A stretch of 64,000 bases of DNA from Dermacoccus abyssi (GTDB lineage Bacteria > Actinomycetota > Actinomycetes > Actinomycetales > Dermatophilaceae): assembly GCF_034541975.1 (NCBI RefSeq), contig NZ_JAVYJM010000001.1, one strand, 5' to 3'. Each line of letters starts with the position of its first letter. Position 1 is the stretch's first letter. The position numbers were made by a program, and so were the translations under genes. The notes under the pieces are model-generated. The model worked only from the letters and a program-made list of their open reading frames with translations. It searched no databases and had not been told where the DNA came from. Shown piece after piece: positions 54,374-62,562 of the stretch.

Positions 54374-55894
54374 ATGGCAACGAACTTCGTCGACCGCGTC
54401 GTCCTCAATGTGACGGCGGGCAACGGCGGCCACGGCGTGGCCTCCGTCAAGCGTGAGAAGTTCAAGCCGCTCGGTGGCCCCGACGGCGGCAACGGCGGTC
54501 ACGGCGGCGACGTCGTGTTCGAGGTCGACCCCCAGGTGACGACGCTGCTCGAGTACCACCGCAACCCGCACCGCAGCGCCACGAACGGCAAGCCCGGTGC
54601 GGGCGACGAGCGCAACGGCGCCGACGGCGACGAGCTCGTCCTTCCGGTGCCCGAAGGCACGGTCGTCAAGGACCGTGAGGGCAACATCCTCGCCGACCTT
54701 GTCGGCTTCGGCAGCCGGTTCATCGCTGCCGCCGGCGGTCGCGGTGGACTCGGCAACAAGGCCCTCGCGAGCCGCCGCCGCAAGGCTCCCGGCTTCGCCC
54801 TGCTCGGCGAACCGGGGGAGACGGCTGACGTCGTGCTCGAGCTCAAGACGCTCGCCGACGTGGCCCTCATCGGCTTCCCCAGCGCAGGCAAGAGCTCGCT
54901 CGTCTCCGTCGTGAGCGCGGCCAAGCCGAAGATCGCCGACTACCCGTTCACGACGCTCGTGCCGAACCTGGGCGTCGTCAACGCGGGCAGTGAGCGCTTC
55001 ACCATCGCCGACGTGCCCGGCCTCATCCCCGGCGCCAGCCAGGGCAAGGGCCTCGGCCTCGAGTTCCTGCGACACGTCGAGCGCTGCTCGGTGCTCGTGC
55101 ACGTCATCGACTGCGCCACGCTCGAGCCGGGCCGCGACCCCATGAGCGACCTCGACCAGATCGAGTACGAGCTGTCGGAGTACGTCGCCGACGACTCGCT
55201 GGGCGGCAAGCCGCTGTCCGAGCGCACCCGCATCGTCGTGCTCAACAAGGCCGACGTTCCCGACGCACTCGAACTCGCCGAGATGGTCAAGCCGGACCTC
55301 GAGGCCCGCGCCCTCGAAGTCTTCATCGTCTCCGCCGTCGCCCACCTCGGACTCAAGGAGCTCACGTTCGCGCTTGCGCGTCACGTCGCCGAAGCCCGCA
55401 AGGAAGTCGAATCAGCCGTGCCCGCGCGCGTCATCGTCCGGCCCAAGGCCATGGACGACGCCGGGTTCAAGATCGTCAAGGAAGGCGGCACGGACGGCAC
55501 GATGTTCCGCATCGTCGGCGAGCGACCCACCCGCTGGGTTCGCCAGACCAACTTTGCGAACGACGAAGCAGTTGGCTACCTTGCGGACAGGTTGAACCGC
55601 CTCGGAGTGGAAGAAGAACTGTTCAAGGCCGGCGCAGTGCCCGGCTCGACGGTTCTCATCGGCCCCGGCGACAACGCCGTCGTCTTCGATTGGGAGCCCA
55701 CGCTGCAGGCGGGCGCGGAACTGCTCGGTGCACGCGGCACCGACCTGCGCCTCGAGGAGAACGCTCGCCCCACTCGCGCCGAGAAGCGCGACGAGTTCCA
55801 CGGCCGCAAGGACGGCCAGCGTGTGGCTCGCGAAGAGATCGCCGCGGAACGGGAAGCCGGTATCTGGACCGAGCACGACGGCTACCGCCAGTAG
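54374..55894 (+). CDS. obg: Obg/CgtA GTPase
   Basis: Essential ribosome-associated GTPase for 50S maturation and stress signalling. The 506 residues contain the glycine-rich Obg domain (about 1-158), the G domain (GFPSAGKSS near 167-175, DYPFTTLVPNLG switch, DVPGLIPGA G3, NKAD G4) and the OCT domain (about 345-425), followed by an actinobacterial charged tail of about 70 residues. AAGGAA lies 6 nt before the ATG. It stands in the usual order rpmA-obg-proB; proB begins 41 nt downstream. Confidence 0.97.
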   Translation: MATNFVDRVVLNVTAGNGGHGVASVKREKFKPLGGPDGGNGGHGGDVVFEVDPQVTTLLEYHRNPHRSATNGKPGAGDERNGADGDELVLPVPEGTVVKDREGNILADLVGFGSRFIAAAGGRGGLGNKALASRRRKAPGFALLGEPGETADVVLELKTLADVALIGFPSAGKSSLVSVVSAAKPKIADYPFTTLVPNLGVVNAGSERFTIADVPGLIPGASQGKGLGLEFLRHVERCSVLVHVIDCATLEPGRDPMSDLDQIEYELSEYVADDSLGGKPLSERTRIVVLNKADVPDALELAEMVKPDLEARALEVFIVSAVAHLGLKELTFALARHVAEARKEVESAVPARVIVRPKAMDDAGFKIVKEGGTDGTMFRIVGERPTRWVRQTNFANDEAVGYLADRLNRLGVEEELFKAGAVPGSTVLIGPGDNAVVFDWEPTLQAGAELLGARGTDLRLEENARPTRAEKRDEFHGRKDGQRVAREEIAAEREAGIWTEHDGYRQ

Positions 55895-55935
55895 TCACCT
55901 CGCCGTTCGACGAGTCGGAGAAGGGAATTCCCCCG

Positions 55936-57072
55936 TTGTCTGCAGCCCACACGAGCGAGAGCCTTCGCGAGCAGATTCGCGATGCCAAACGCGTCGTCGT
56001 CAAGGTCGGTTCGTCGTCCATCACATACACGAGTGGGGGCATCAACCACTCCGCGCTCACCGAGCTCGTCGGCATCCTCGCCGAACGTCGCCACGCGGGC
56101 AAGGAAGTGCTCCTCGTCTCCTCCGGCGCCATCTCCGCAGGCATGGCGCCGCTCGGGATGCAGACGCGGCCCACCGCGCTTCCCGAGGCGCAGGCCGCCG
56201 CCGCAGTCGGCCAGGGCCAGATCATGTCGGCCTACTCGCTGCTGTTCCAGGGCCTCGGCCTCACCGCCGGGCAGGTACTCCTCACGAGTGACGACGTCAC
56301 CCGCCGCACCACCTACCTCAACGGCCGATCCACCCTCGAGACGCTCCTCGACCACGGCGCCGTGCCGATCATCAACGAGAACGACACCGTCGCCACCCAG
56401 GAGATCCGCTTCGGCGACAACGACCGCCTCGCCGCGCTCGTCAGCCACCTCATCGACGCCGACGCGCTCATCCTGCTCTCCGACGTCGACTCCCTCTACG
56501 ACGGCCCGCCCAGCCGCGAAGGCACCAAGCGCATCCCGTTCGTCCCCAACGTCGAAGAGATGAAGGACGTCGAGATCGGCGGCACCGGATCCGGCGTCGG
56601 CACCGGCGGCATGCGCACCAAGATCGACGCAGCCCGCATCGCCACCGCCGCAGGTGTGCCCACGATGCTCACCTCCATGCCGCAGGCCCGCGAAGCGTTC
56701 GCCGGCGACGACATCGGCACCGCCTTCGCGCCCACCGGACGCCGCCGCGGAGCCCGCCGCCTCTGGCTCGCTCACGCCACCACGCCCGCCGGCCGCCTCG
56801 TCCTCGATGAAGGCGCTGTCAAAGCCGTGCGCGACCGAGGACGCTCCCTCCTGCACGCCGGAGTCGTCGCCACCGAAGGCCGCTTCCTCGCAGGCGACGC
56901 CGTCGACCTCGCCGACGAGAACGGCACCGTCTTCGCCCGCGGCCTCGTCAACTACGACGTCGCCGACGTCGAACGCGCCAAAGGCCGCTCCACCCGCGAA
57001 CTCTCCGACAACATCGGCCCCGCCTTCGAGCGGAGCCTTGTGCACCGCGACCACCTCGTGGTTCTTCCCTAG
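55936..57072 (+). CDS. proB: glutamate 5-kinase
   Basis: First step of proline synthesis: ATP-dependent phosphorylation of glutamate. The 378 residues have the amino-acid kinase domain (VVVKVGSSSITYTSGG near residues 18-33, VSSGAISAGMAPLG near 61-74, INENDTVA and GTGGMRTKIDAARIA) and a C-terminal PUA domain (about 290-370). No ATG or GTG fits the N terminus; TTG 55936, 11 nt after GGAGAAGGG, is the best start, so translation may be weak. The stop TAG is inside the third copy of the hairpin repeat. proA is separated by 347 nt instead of adjoining. Confidence 0.94.
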   Translation: MSAAHTSESLREQIRDAKRVVVKVGSSSITYTSGGINHSALTELVGILAERRHAGKEVLLVSSGAISAGMAPLGMQTRPTALPEAQAAAAVGQGQIMSAYSLLFQGLGLTAGQVLLTSDDVTRRTTYLNGRSTLETLLDHGAVPIINENDTVATQEIRFGDNDRLAALVSHLIDADALILLSDVDSLYDGPPSREGTKRIPFVPNVEEMKDVEIGGTGSGVGTGGMRTKIDAARIATAAGVPTMLTSMPQAREAFAGDDIGTAFAPTGRRRGARRLWLAHATTPAGRLVLDEGAVKAVRDRGRSLLHAGVVATEGRFLAGDAVDLADENGTVFARGLVNYDVADVERAKGRSTRELSDNIGPAFERSLVHRDHLVVLP

Positions 57073-57260
57073 CCACGTCTTCCGGCCGGGCCCTGGGGGC
57101 CCGTCTCGGTGCGACATGGCTTCGGGCCACTCGTCGATCAGGGCGCGTGAGAACCCCTCGCAAGCTCGGGGTTCTCGCGCGCCCTGATCTCCTCGTGGAG
57201 TCCGCCTCCAGCGTGGTTGGCTCTTCGAAGAGTGTTGGGCTTTGCCGGTGCTGGGCTTCA
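57065..57260 (+). repeat. intergenic hairpin repeat, copy 3 (at the end of proB)
   Basis: The 5' block TTCCCTAG includes the proB stop codon (57070-57072). CGTCTTCCGG, CTCGGTGCGAC, CTTCGGGCC and the 3' blocks AGTCCGCCTCCAGCGT and AGTGTTGGGCTT follow as in copies 1 and 2. The main hairpin is a 22-bp stem (57136-57157 with 57168-57189, one G-U pair) closing the conserved loop TCGCAAGCTC. A CGGGCCC/GGGCCCG hairpin lies 5' of it. A CTCTTCGAAGAG palindrome in the 3' part is only partly present elsewhere. The remaining 57261-57383 shows nothing else. Confidence 0.8.
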
Positions 57261-57383
57261 GTCGGCCGTGGGCTGCAGTGCGCCTACTCGGCTTGGGTCC
57301 GTCGCCCCTTTGAGCTGAGGGACCAGGTGGGTGGCCCTGGCCCGCTCTGTGGGCTTGGTATGTGACCCGGGCCGCATTCGCGT

Positions 57384-57412
57384 TTGGGTCGCTGTTGGCC
57401 CCTCCATAGGAT
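57384..57412 (+). promoter_or_regulatory. promoter of proA (leaderless)
   Basis: TTGGGT, 17-nt spacer, TAGGAT; the -10 ends 7 nt before the ATG at 57420. A good promoter right after repeat copy 3, so proA can be expressed independently of proB. Confidence 0.65.
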
Positions 57413-57419
57413 GAAAAAC

Positions 57420-58691
57420 ATGAACAGCAACCTTGAGCAGTCCACCGCACGGGTCGCCGCAGCCGGAAAGGCCGCGCGCGTCGCCTCGAAGCGACTCGCC
57501 CTGCTGTCACGCGCCGAGAAGGACGCCGCCCTCGGCGTCCTCGCCGACGCCATCGAAGCCGCCGAGGCGAGCATCGTCGCCGGAAACGAACGCGACCTCG
57601 AACGCGGCCGCGACGCCGGCATCTCCGAAAGCCTCGCCGACCGCCTCCGCATGACGCCCGAACGCGTCAGCGCCGTCGCGCAGGCCCTCCGCGATCTCGC
57701 CGCACTGCCCGACCCCGTGGGTGAGGTCGTGCGCGGCAACACCCTTGCCAACGGCCTGCAGATCAAGCAGGTTCGCGTACCCATGGGTGTCGTCGGCATG
57801 GTCTACGAAGCCCGCCCCAACGTCACGGTGGACGCGGCCGGCCTCGGCCTCAAGAGCGGCAACGCCATGATCCTGCGCGGTGGCTCCGCAGCCGCAGACA
57901 CCAACGCCGCCATTGTCGCCGCGCTCCGCGAGAGCCTCGAACGCCAAGGCCTGCCCGCCGACGCCGTGCAGCTGCTCGACGGCGGCCACGAGGACGTCCA
58001 GGCACTCATCACCGCGCGCGGCCTCGTCGACCTCGTCATTCCGCGCGGGGGAGCGAAGCTCATCGAGACCGTCGTCACTGGCTCCACCGTGCCCGTCATC
58101 GAGACCGGCACCGGCAACGTCCACGTCTACGTGGACGCCGACGCCGACCTCGACATGGCGCTCGAGATTGCCGTGAACTCCAAGACGCACCGTCCGAGCG
58201 TCTGCAACGCCGCCGAATCGTTGCTCGTGCACCGCGACGTCGCTGACGAGTTCCTCCCGCGCGTGCTGCGCACGCTCGCCGACAAGGACGTGACCCTTCA
58301 CGCCGACGAGCGCGCCACGGCCCTCGCCGGCGACGTCGAGACGAAGCCCGTCACGGAGGAAGCCTGGAACACCGAGTTCCACGACCTCGAAATGTCCGTC
58401 GGCGTCGTCGACTCACTCGACGAGGCCATCGAGCACATCGACGGCTACTCGACGCACCACACCGACTGCATCGTCACCGAGAACCGTGCCGCCGCACGCA
58501 CGTTCATCGCCCAGGTCGACTCGGCCGTCGTCATGGTCAACGCCTCGACGCGCTTCACCGACGGCGGCGAGTTCGGCTTCGGCGCCGAGATCGGCATCTC
58601 GACGCAGAAGCTGCACGCCCGCGGACCGATGGCGCTCGCCGAGCTCACGACGACCAAGTGGGTCGTCGACGGAGACGGTCAGATCCGCTGA
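57420..58691 (+). CDS. proA: gamma-glutamyl phosphate reductase
   Basis: Second step of proline synthesis: NADPH reduction of glutamyl 5-phosphate to the semialdehyde. The 423 residues show the aldehyde dehydrogenase-like fold: VRVPMGVVGMVYEARPNVTVDA near residues 118-139, LRGGSAAADTN, and the catalytic Cys in KTHRPSVCNAAESLLVH near residue 262. GFGAEIGISTQKLHARGPM near the C terminus is typical. ATG 57420 is chosen because of the leaderless promoter; ATG 57411 overlaps the -10 box. It is separated from proB by the hairpin repeat. Confidence 0.96.
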   Translation: MNSNLEQSTARVAAAGKAARVASKRLALLSRAEKDAALGVLADAIEAAEASIVAGNERDLERGRDAGISESLADRLRMTPERVSAVAQALRDLAALPDPVGEVVRGNTLANGLQIKQVRVPMGVVGMVYEARPNVTVDAAGLGLKSGNAMILRGGSAAADTNAAIVAALRESLERQGLPADAVQLLDGGHEDVQALITARGLVDLVIPRGGAKLIETVVTGSTVPVIETGTGNVHVYVDADADLDMALEIAVNSKTHRPSVCNAAESLLVHRDVADEFLPRVLRTLADKDVTLHADERATALAGDVETKPVTEEAWNTEFHDLEMSVGVVDSLDEAIEHIDGYSTHHTDCIVTENRAAARTFIAQVDSAVVMVNASTRFTDGGEFGFGAEIGISTQKLHARGPMALAELTTTKWVVDGDGQIR

Positions 58692-58735
58692 GCGGCCTCG
58701 CCGATGCCGTGACGGACTGCCCGACGCGCCCTCCT

Positions 58736-59734
58736 TCACGACGCGTGCGCGATTACGGCGGGTTCCGGGGCGAGGTGCTCGATCGACGGCTGGCGGCAGA
58801 GCGCGGACTCCTCGAGCGAGTCGTAGGCCACGTAGTGCGTCGGGCGTGCCTGCACCGCGGCGAACATGCGGCCCACGTACTCGCCCAGGAGCCCGAGGCC
58901 GAGCAACTGCGCGGCCCCGAAGCCGCTGATGACGACGATCGTGGAGGCCCAGCCCGTCACGGAGTGGCCCATGACCTTGGCCCACAATGCGAACGCGCCG
59001 ACGCCGAAGGCGACGAGCAATCCGAGCAGCCCGCACCACGTCGCGAGGCGAAGCGGTGCGCTCGATGCGCCGGTGACGGCGTCGAGCGACAGCCGCAACA
59101 TCTTGCTCAGCGGATACTTGGAGTGGCCGGCGGCGCGTTCCTCGCGGCGGTAGCCGACCTCGGCGGAGGGGAAACCGAGCGTCGGCACGGCGAGGCGCAG
59201 CACGCGGTTCGTCTCCGGCAGGGCCAGAACGGCGTCGACGGTCGCGCGCGACATCATCCGGAAGTCGCCGGCGTTCATCGCGCCGCGTGCGCCGAGCCGG
59301 GCCATGACGGCGTAGAACCCCTCGGCGGTGACCCGCTTGAAGAACGTGTCGCTCGAGCGATCCGTGCGCACGCCGTAGACGACGTCGACGCCGCGCTCCG
59401 TGCCGACGCGCAGCATCTCGCTGATCACCTCGGGCGGATCCTGCAGGTCGGCGTCGATCGTCACCGCCCAGTCGCCACGTGCGCGGGCGAGGCCGGCGCT
59501 GATCGCGGCCTGGTGACCCGAGTTGGCGCGCAGCCGGACGACGCGTAGCTGCGGCCACGCGCGGCGGTAGCGCTCGAGCAGAGCGGGCGTCGCGTCACGG
59601 GAGCCGTCGTCGACGCACACGACCTCGTAGGACGCGCGCAGATCGTCAAGCACGGGGCGGAGTCGCTCGACGAAGAGGGGGAGGACGGACTCCTCGTCGA
59701 ACATGGGGACGACGACGGAAAGGTGGGGATTCAT
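58736..59734 (-). CDS. family 2 glycosyltransferase (polyprenyl-phosphate type)
   Basis: A 332-residue membrane glycosyltransferase of the GtrB/DPM1 group. The cytoplasmic GT-A domain has LSVVVPMFDEESVLPLFVERL near residues 5-25, VCVDDGSRDATPALL near 39-53 and TIDADLQDPPE (the DXD-like metal site) near 91-101. Two membrane helices (about 228-252 and 262-287) follow, with GLGLLGEYVGRMFAAVQARP. It would transfer glucose or mannose from a nucleotide sugar to undecaprenyl or decaprenyl phosphate, for cell-envelope glycans. It lies opposite to proA and the nadD group; no partner GtrA or flippase gene is near. Confidence 0.9.
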   Translation of the reverse strand: MNPHLSVVVPMFDEESVLPLFVERLRPVLDDLRASYEVVCVDDGSRDATPALLERYRRAWPQLRVVRLRANSGHQAAISAGLARARGDWAVTIDADLQDPPEVISEMLRVGTERGVDVVYGVRTDRSSDTFFKRVTAEGFYAVMARLGARGAMNAGDFRMMSRATVDAVLALPETNRVLRLAVPTLGFPSAEVGYRREERAAGHSKYPLSKMLRLSLDAVTGASSAPLRLATWCGLLGLLVAFGVGAFALWAKVMGHSVTGWASTIVVISGFGAAQLLGLGLLGEYVGRMFAAVQARPTHYVAYDSLEESALCRQPSIEHLAPEPAVIAHAS

Positions 59735-59822
59735 GACGGCAGCTCTCGTGACGTGCGGTGCGCGACGGCCTGGCGTCAGCGACGTTAGGAGGGCCTGCTG
59801 TGCCGATGCTGTGTCGAGGCAG

Positions 59823-59828
59823 TATCCT
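59823..59828 (+). promoter_or_regulatory. -10 box of the small membrane gene upstream of nadD (leaderless)
   Basis: TATCCT ends 7 nt before the ATG at 59836. It may also drive nadD, rsfS and the phosphatase gene downstream. Confidence 0.5.
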
Positions 59829-59835
59829 TGCTTTC

Positions 59836-60069
59836 ATGACGTCGCTTGTTTCGCTCGCCGCAGCCGTTGAGGTTCCGGAGCTCGAGGAGAACCACATCTT
59901 CATGCCGCCGTGGGGCTTCGGTCTCATGGCGTTCACCATCTTCTTGCTGCTGTTCGCGCTGCTGTGGGCCTTCCGTAACACGGCTGCCCGCTTCGGTGCG
60001 CCGCGCGGTCAGGCTCACCATGGTGGCCCGGCTCCCGACAACCACAAGAAGCACGGGGCTTCGCACTGA
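59836..60069 (+). CDS. small single-helix membrane protein
   Basis: A 77-residue protein: a short N-terminal hydrophobic part (SLVSLAAAVEVPEL), the stretch ENHIFMPPWGFGLMAFTIFLL, whose end begins a membrane helix (about residues 27-45), and a His/Pro/Gly-rich basic tail (HHGGPAPDNHKKHGASH). Similar short proteins precede nadD in other actinobacteria; their role is unknown. ATG 59836 follows the -10 box; the frame open to 59758 would include it. Its TGA stop overlaps a CTG codon in the nadD frame, and nadD's ATG follows 17 nt later. Confidence 0.65.
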   Translation: MTSLVSLAAAVEVPELEENHIFMPPWGFGLMAFTIFLLLFALLWAFRNTAARFGAPRGQAHHGGPAPDNHKKHGASH

Positions 60070-60086
60070 CACCACGAATCGGGGTC

Positions 60087-60674
60087 ATGGGCGGTACGTT
60101 CGACCCCATTCACCACGGTCACCTCGTCGCGGCGAGTGAGGTTCAAAGCCTCCTCGACCTCGACGAGGTCATTTTCGTGCCCACGGGGCAGCCGTGGCAG
60201 AAGGCCGGTCGTGACGTCGCGGCTGCGGAGCACCGCTACCTCATGACGGTCATCGCGACAGCCTCGAACCCGCGCTTCAGCGTCAGCCGTGTCGACATCG
60301 ATCGTGCCGGCCCGACGTACACGCGCGACACGTTGAAGGATCTGCACGCGCAGCGTCCCGACGCGGAACTGTTCTTCATCACGGGCGCCGACGCCCTGGC
60401 ACAGATCCTGTCGTGGAAGGGTGTCGAGGAGCTGTGGGATCTCGCCCACTTCATCGGCGTCACCCGGCCCGGGCACGAGTTGAGTGACCACGGGCTCCCG
60501 CGTGATCGCGTCACCCTGCAGGAGATTCCGGCCATGGCGATCAGTTCCACCGACTGCCGTGACCGCGTTCGCGGCGAAAAGCCGGTCTGGTATCTCGTGC
60601 CGGACGGCGTCGTGCAGTACATCCACAAGTATCAGCTTTACGGCCCCGAAGCGGGCCACCTCCAGGAGGACTAG
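60087..60674 (+). CDS. nadD: nicotinate-nucleotide adenylyltransferase
   Basis: Joins nicotinate mononucleotide and ATP to deamido-NAD in NAD synthesis. GGTFDPIHHGHL carries the HxGH nucleotidyltransferase motif, VPTGQPWQK and FITGADALAQI follow, and ISSTDCRDRV is the (I/V)SST(x)R motif. 195 residues from ATG 60087. That start cuts off the first beta strand: in frame upstream are codons for TPRIGV, and no ATG, GTG or TTG is available. The true start may be CTG 60066, which overlaps the previous stop codon (CTGA). rsfS begins right after the stop. Confidence 0.93.
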   Translation: MGGTFDPIHHGHLVAASEVQSLLDLDEVIFVPTGQPWQKAGRDVAAAEHRYLMTVIATASNPRFSVSRVDIDRAGPTYTRDTLKDLHAQRPDAELFFITGADALAQILSWKGVEELWDLAHFIGVTRPGHELSDHGLPRDRVTLQEIPAMAISSTDCRDRVRGEKPVWYLVPDGVVQYIHKYQLYGPEAGHLQED

Positions 60675-61046
60675 GTGACGGCTACAGACCGTTCCATCGA
60701 ACTGACGCAGGCGGCCGCCCAGGCCGCTGCGGACAAGCTTGCGACGTCCATCGTCGCCCTCGACGTGAGCGACCAGCTCGCGATCACCGACACGTTCGTC
60801 ATCGCCTCGGCGGAGAGCGAGCGTCAGGTCAACGCCATCGTCGACGCCGTCGAGGAGGCCTTGTTGCCGCTCGGCTCCAAGCCAGTGCGCCGCGAGGGCC
60901 GCGCGTCGGGCCGTTGGGTGCTCATCGACTTCGGCGACATCGTGCTGCAGGCCTTCCACGAGGAGGACCGGGAGTTCTACGACCTCGAGCGCCTCTGGCA
61001 GGACTGCCCCGTCATCGAGTTGGATCTCGACGAAGCCGCTTCCTGA
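60675..61046 (+). CDS. rsfS: ribosome silencing factor RsfS (RsfA/Iojap)
   Basis: Binds L14 and blocks subunit joining under starvation. The 123 residues contain KLATSIVALDVSDQLAITDTFVIASAESERQVNAI near residues 21-55 and RASGRWVLIDFGDIVLQAFHEEDREFYDLERLW near 76-108, both diagnostic. GTG 60675 follows AGGAGG by 7 nt and is immediately adjacent to the nadD stop. The histidine phosphatase ATG overlaps its stop (TGATG). nadD-rsfS-phosphatase is a conserved actinobacterial order. Confidence 0.95.
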   Translation: MTATDRSIELTQAAAQAAADKLATSIVALDVSDQLAITDTFVIASAESERQVNAIVDAVEEALLPLGSKPVRREGRASGRWVLIDFGDIVLQAFHEEDREFYDLERLWQDCPVIELDLDEAAS

Positions 61047-61711
61047 TGGTCGCACCGCTCGATGGCCCGCTTCGGCGGGCCATTTTGCTGCGCCACGGTC
61101 AAACGGCGTGGAATCTCGAGAAGCGCTGGCAGGGACGAACGGACATCGCCCTCGATGCCACGGGACTCGCCCAGGCGGAGCGGGCGGCCGAGGTGCTCGT
61201 GCGGGACGCCTCCATCGTGTCCCTGACGTACTCACCGCTGCGCCGCGCTGCGCAGACGGCGGCCGTGCTCAAGGGGGCGTTCGATCTTCGCGGACGTCCG
61301 CTGCGGCGTCGAAGCGACGAGCGCCTCGTCGAGATCGACACGGGCCAGTGGTCGACGATGCTGCACAGCGAGGTTCACGACGCCTACCCCGAGGAGAGCG
61401 CAGCCCTCGCGCGGGGGGAGGACATCCCGCGCGGCGTGCACGGTGAGTCGATGGCGGACGTAGCTGCACGCGTCCGTCCCGCGTTCGACGAGGCCACGGC
61501 GCCGCTCGCGGCGGGGGAGAGTGCCCTGCTCGTTCTGCACGGTGCCGCGATGCGCGCCCTGGCTGCTGACGCCGTGGCTCTTACTCACGGGCAGGTGGCG
61601 CACACTTTCACGGCCATCGGCAACTGCCGGTGGATCGTGCTCGTGGGCGACGACTCAGGCTCGTGGCGGGTGGAGCAGTGGAACGCGGGCGCCGGGGCTG
61701 CGGCGCCCTGA
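61046..61711 (+). CDS. histidine phosphatase family protein
   Basis: A 221-residue phosphoglycerate-mutase-like enzyme. The catalytic His is in LLRHGQTAWNLEKRWQG (near residues 15-31), with Gln in place of the usual Glu of RHGE. The Arg in SPLRRAAQTA, the acid in LVEIDTGQWSTM and the second His in VLHGAAMRAL complete the active site. Its substrate is not known; homologues include phosphoglycerate mutases and general sugar-phosphate phosphatases. The ATG overlaps the rsfS stop; the frame upstream lies inside rsfS. Confidence 0.9.
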   Translation: MVAPLDGPLRRAILLRHGQTAWNLEKRWQGRTDIALDATGLAQAERAAEVLVRDASIVSLTYSPLRRAAQTAAVLKGAFDLRGRPLRRRSDERLVEIDTGQWSTMLHSEVHDAYPEESAALARGEDIPRGVHGESMADVAARVRPAFDEATAPLAAGESALLVLHGAAMRALAADAVALTHGQVAHTFTAIGNCRWIVLVGDDSGSWRVEQWNAGAGAAAP

Positions 61712-61817
61712 TCGGTGACGATCTCCAGCGCTGAGTCAGGCACTGGGTCTCGCTGCGCCCGGTGACGTAGATTGGGACCAAAGTTACTCACCCGTACACG
61801 AGGAGCGGACGAGCGAG

Positions 61818-62363
61818 ATGAGCAAGCACGCAGGACGTGAGCGCAAGCGGATGTCACCGCAGCGCATGGCGCGACTGATGAACTTCTACCCGCCGTTGCT
61901 CGGCGCCGGCATCCGGGTGCGCGAGTTCAACGAGGACTGGACGCGTGCACGCGTCGAGCTTCGTCTCAACCGCTTCAACCGTAACCAGAACGGCACCGCG
62001 TTCGGCGGCTCGCTCAACGCGATGACTGACGCCTTTTACCCGCTGCTCGTCATGCACCAGATCGGCACGGACTATCTCGTGTGGGACAAGGCGTGCGAGA
62101 TCGAGTTCAAGAAGCCGGGCACAGGCACCGTCTACGCGGAGTTCGAAGCGCCCAAGGAAATCGTCGCCGAGTTGAAGGCGAAGGCTGACGCCGAGGGCAA
62201 GGTGCTGCACACGTTCGAATGCGATCTTCACATGGCGGACGGCACCGTGGTGGCTCACGCGAAGCGCGTGGTCTACATCCGTAAGCGCTCGGATCGGGCC
62301 GCGGGCCAGGGGCAGGCGCAGTCGACCGGCGCGCCGGTTTCAGAGGCGTCGAACGTCGGCTGA
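61818..62363 (+). CDS. hotdog-fold thioesterase-like protein (DUF4442/YiiD type)
   Basis: A 181-residue protein with one hotdog domain: MARLMNFYPPLLGAGIRVREFNEDWTRARVELRL near residues 14-47, NQNGTAFGGSLNAMTDAFYPLLVM near 56-79 on the central helix, and an acidic VYAEFEAP strand. Relatives bind acyl-CoA or acyl-ACP and hydrolyse it. The Asn-Gly-X-(6)-(G)G pattern before the helix is the expected thioester site. It stands alone after a 106-nt gap and before the tRNA genes. Disordered C-terminal tail from about residue 155. Confidence 0.85.
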   Translation: MSKHAGRERKRMSPQRMARLMNFYPPLLGAGIRVREFNEDWTRARVELRLNRFNRNQNGTAFGGSLNAMTDAFYPLLVMHQIGTDYLVWDKACEIEFKKPGTGTVYAEFEAPKEIVAELKAKADAEGKVLHTFECDLHMADGTVVAHAKRVVYIRKRSDRAAGQGQAQSTGAPVSEASNVG

Positions 62364-62371
62364 CCCCCGAT

Positions 62372-62401
62372 TTGCGGGTGGCCGTGAAGGCTCGCTAAAG
62401 T
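62372..62401 (+). promoter_or_regulatory. promoter of tRNA-Ala gene 1
   Basis: TTGCGG, 18-nt spacer, TAAAGT. The same -10 sequence TAAAGT precedes tRNA-Ala gene 2. Confidence 0.65.
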
Positions 62402-62436
62402 ATGCGAGTCGCGCAGCGTTGCTGAGTGATTCGCGC

Positions 62437-62509
62437 GGGGCTATGGCGCAGTTGGTAGCGCGCTTCCATGGCATGGAAGAGGTCTGGGGTTCGAATCCCC
62501 ATAGCTCCA
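62437..62509 (+). tRNA. tRNA-Ala (anticodon GGC), copy 1
   Basis: A complete cloverleaf of 73 nt: acceptor GGGGCTA / TAGCTCC (one G-U), D-arm GCGCAGTTGGTAGCGC, anticodon stem CTTCC/GGAAG around ATGGCAT (anticodon GGC at 62470-62472), T-arm TGGGG-TTCGAAT-CCCCA, discriminator A. CCA is not encoded. G-A at the discriminator and the G3-U70 pair, the alanine identity element, are present. An identical copy lies 435 nt downstream. Confidence 0.97.
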
Positions 62510-62511
62510 CA

Positions 62512-62562
62512 GGTACGCCGAAGGGGCCGGACACGCTTTTCGTCCGGCCCCTTCGGCGTACC
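62512..62562 (+). terminator. terminator of tRNA-Ala gene 1
   Basis: A perfect 21-bp stem (62512-62532 with 62542-62562) with a 9-nt loop containing TTTT, 2 nt after the tRNA. Confidence 0.85.

Noticed and set aside
57223..57240. CTCTTCGAAGAG palindrome in repeat copy 3 as a shared protein-binding site
   Set aside because: Copies 1 and 2 keep only part of it (TTTCCGAAGAG and TCAGGCGGGAG), so it is not a constant feature of the family.
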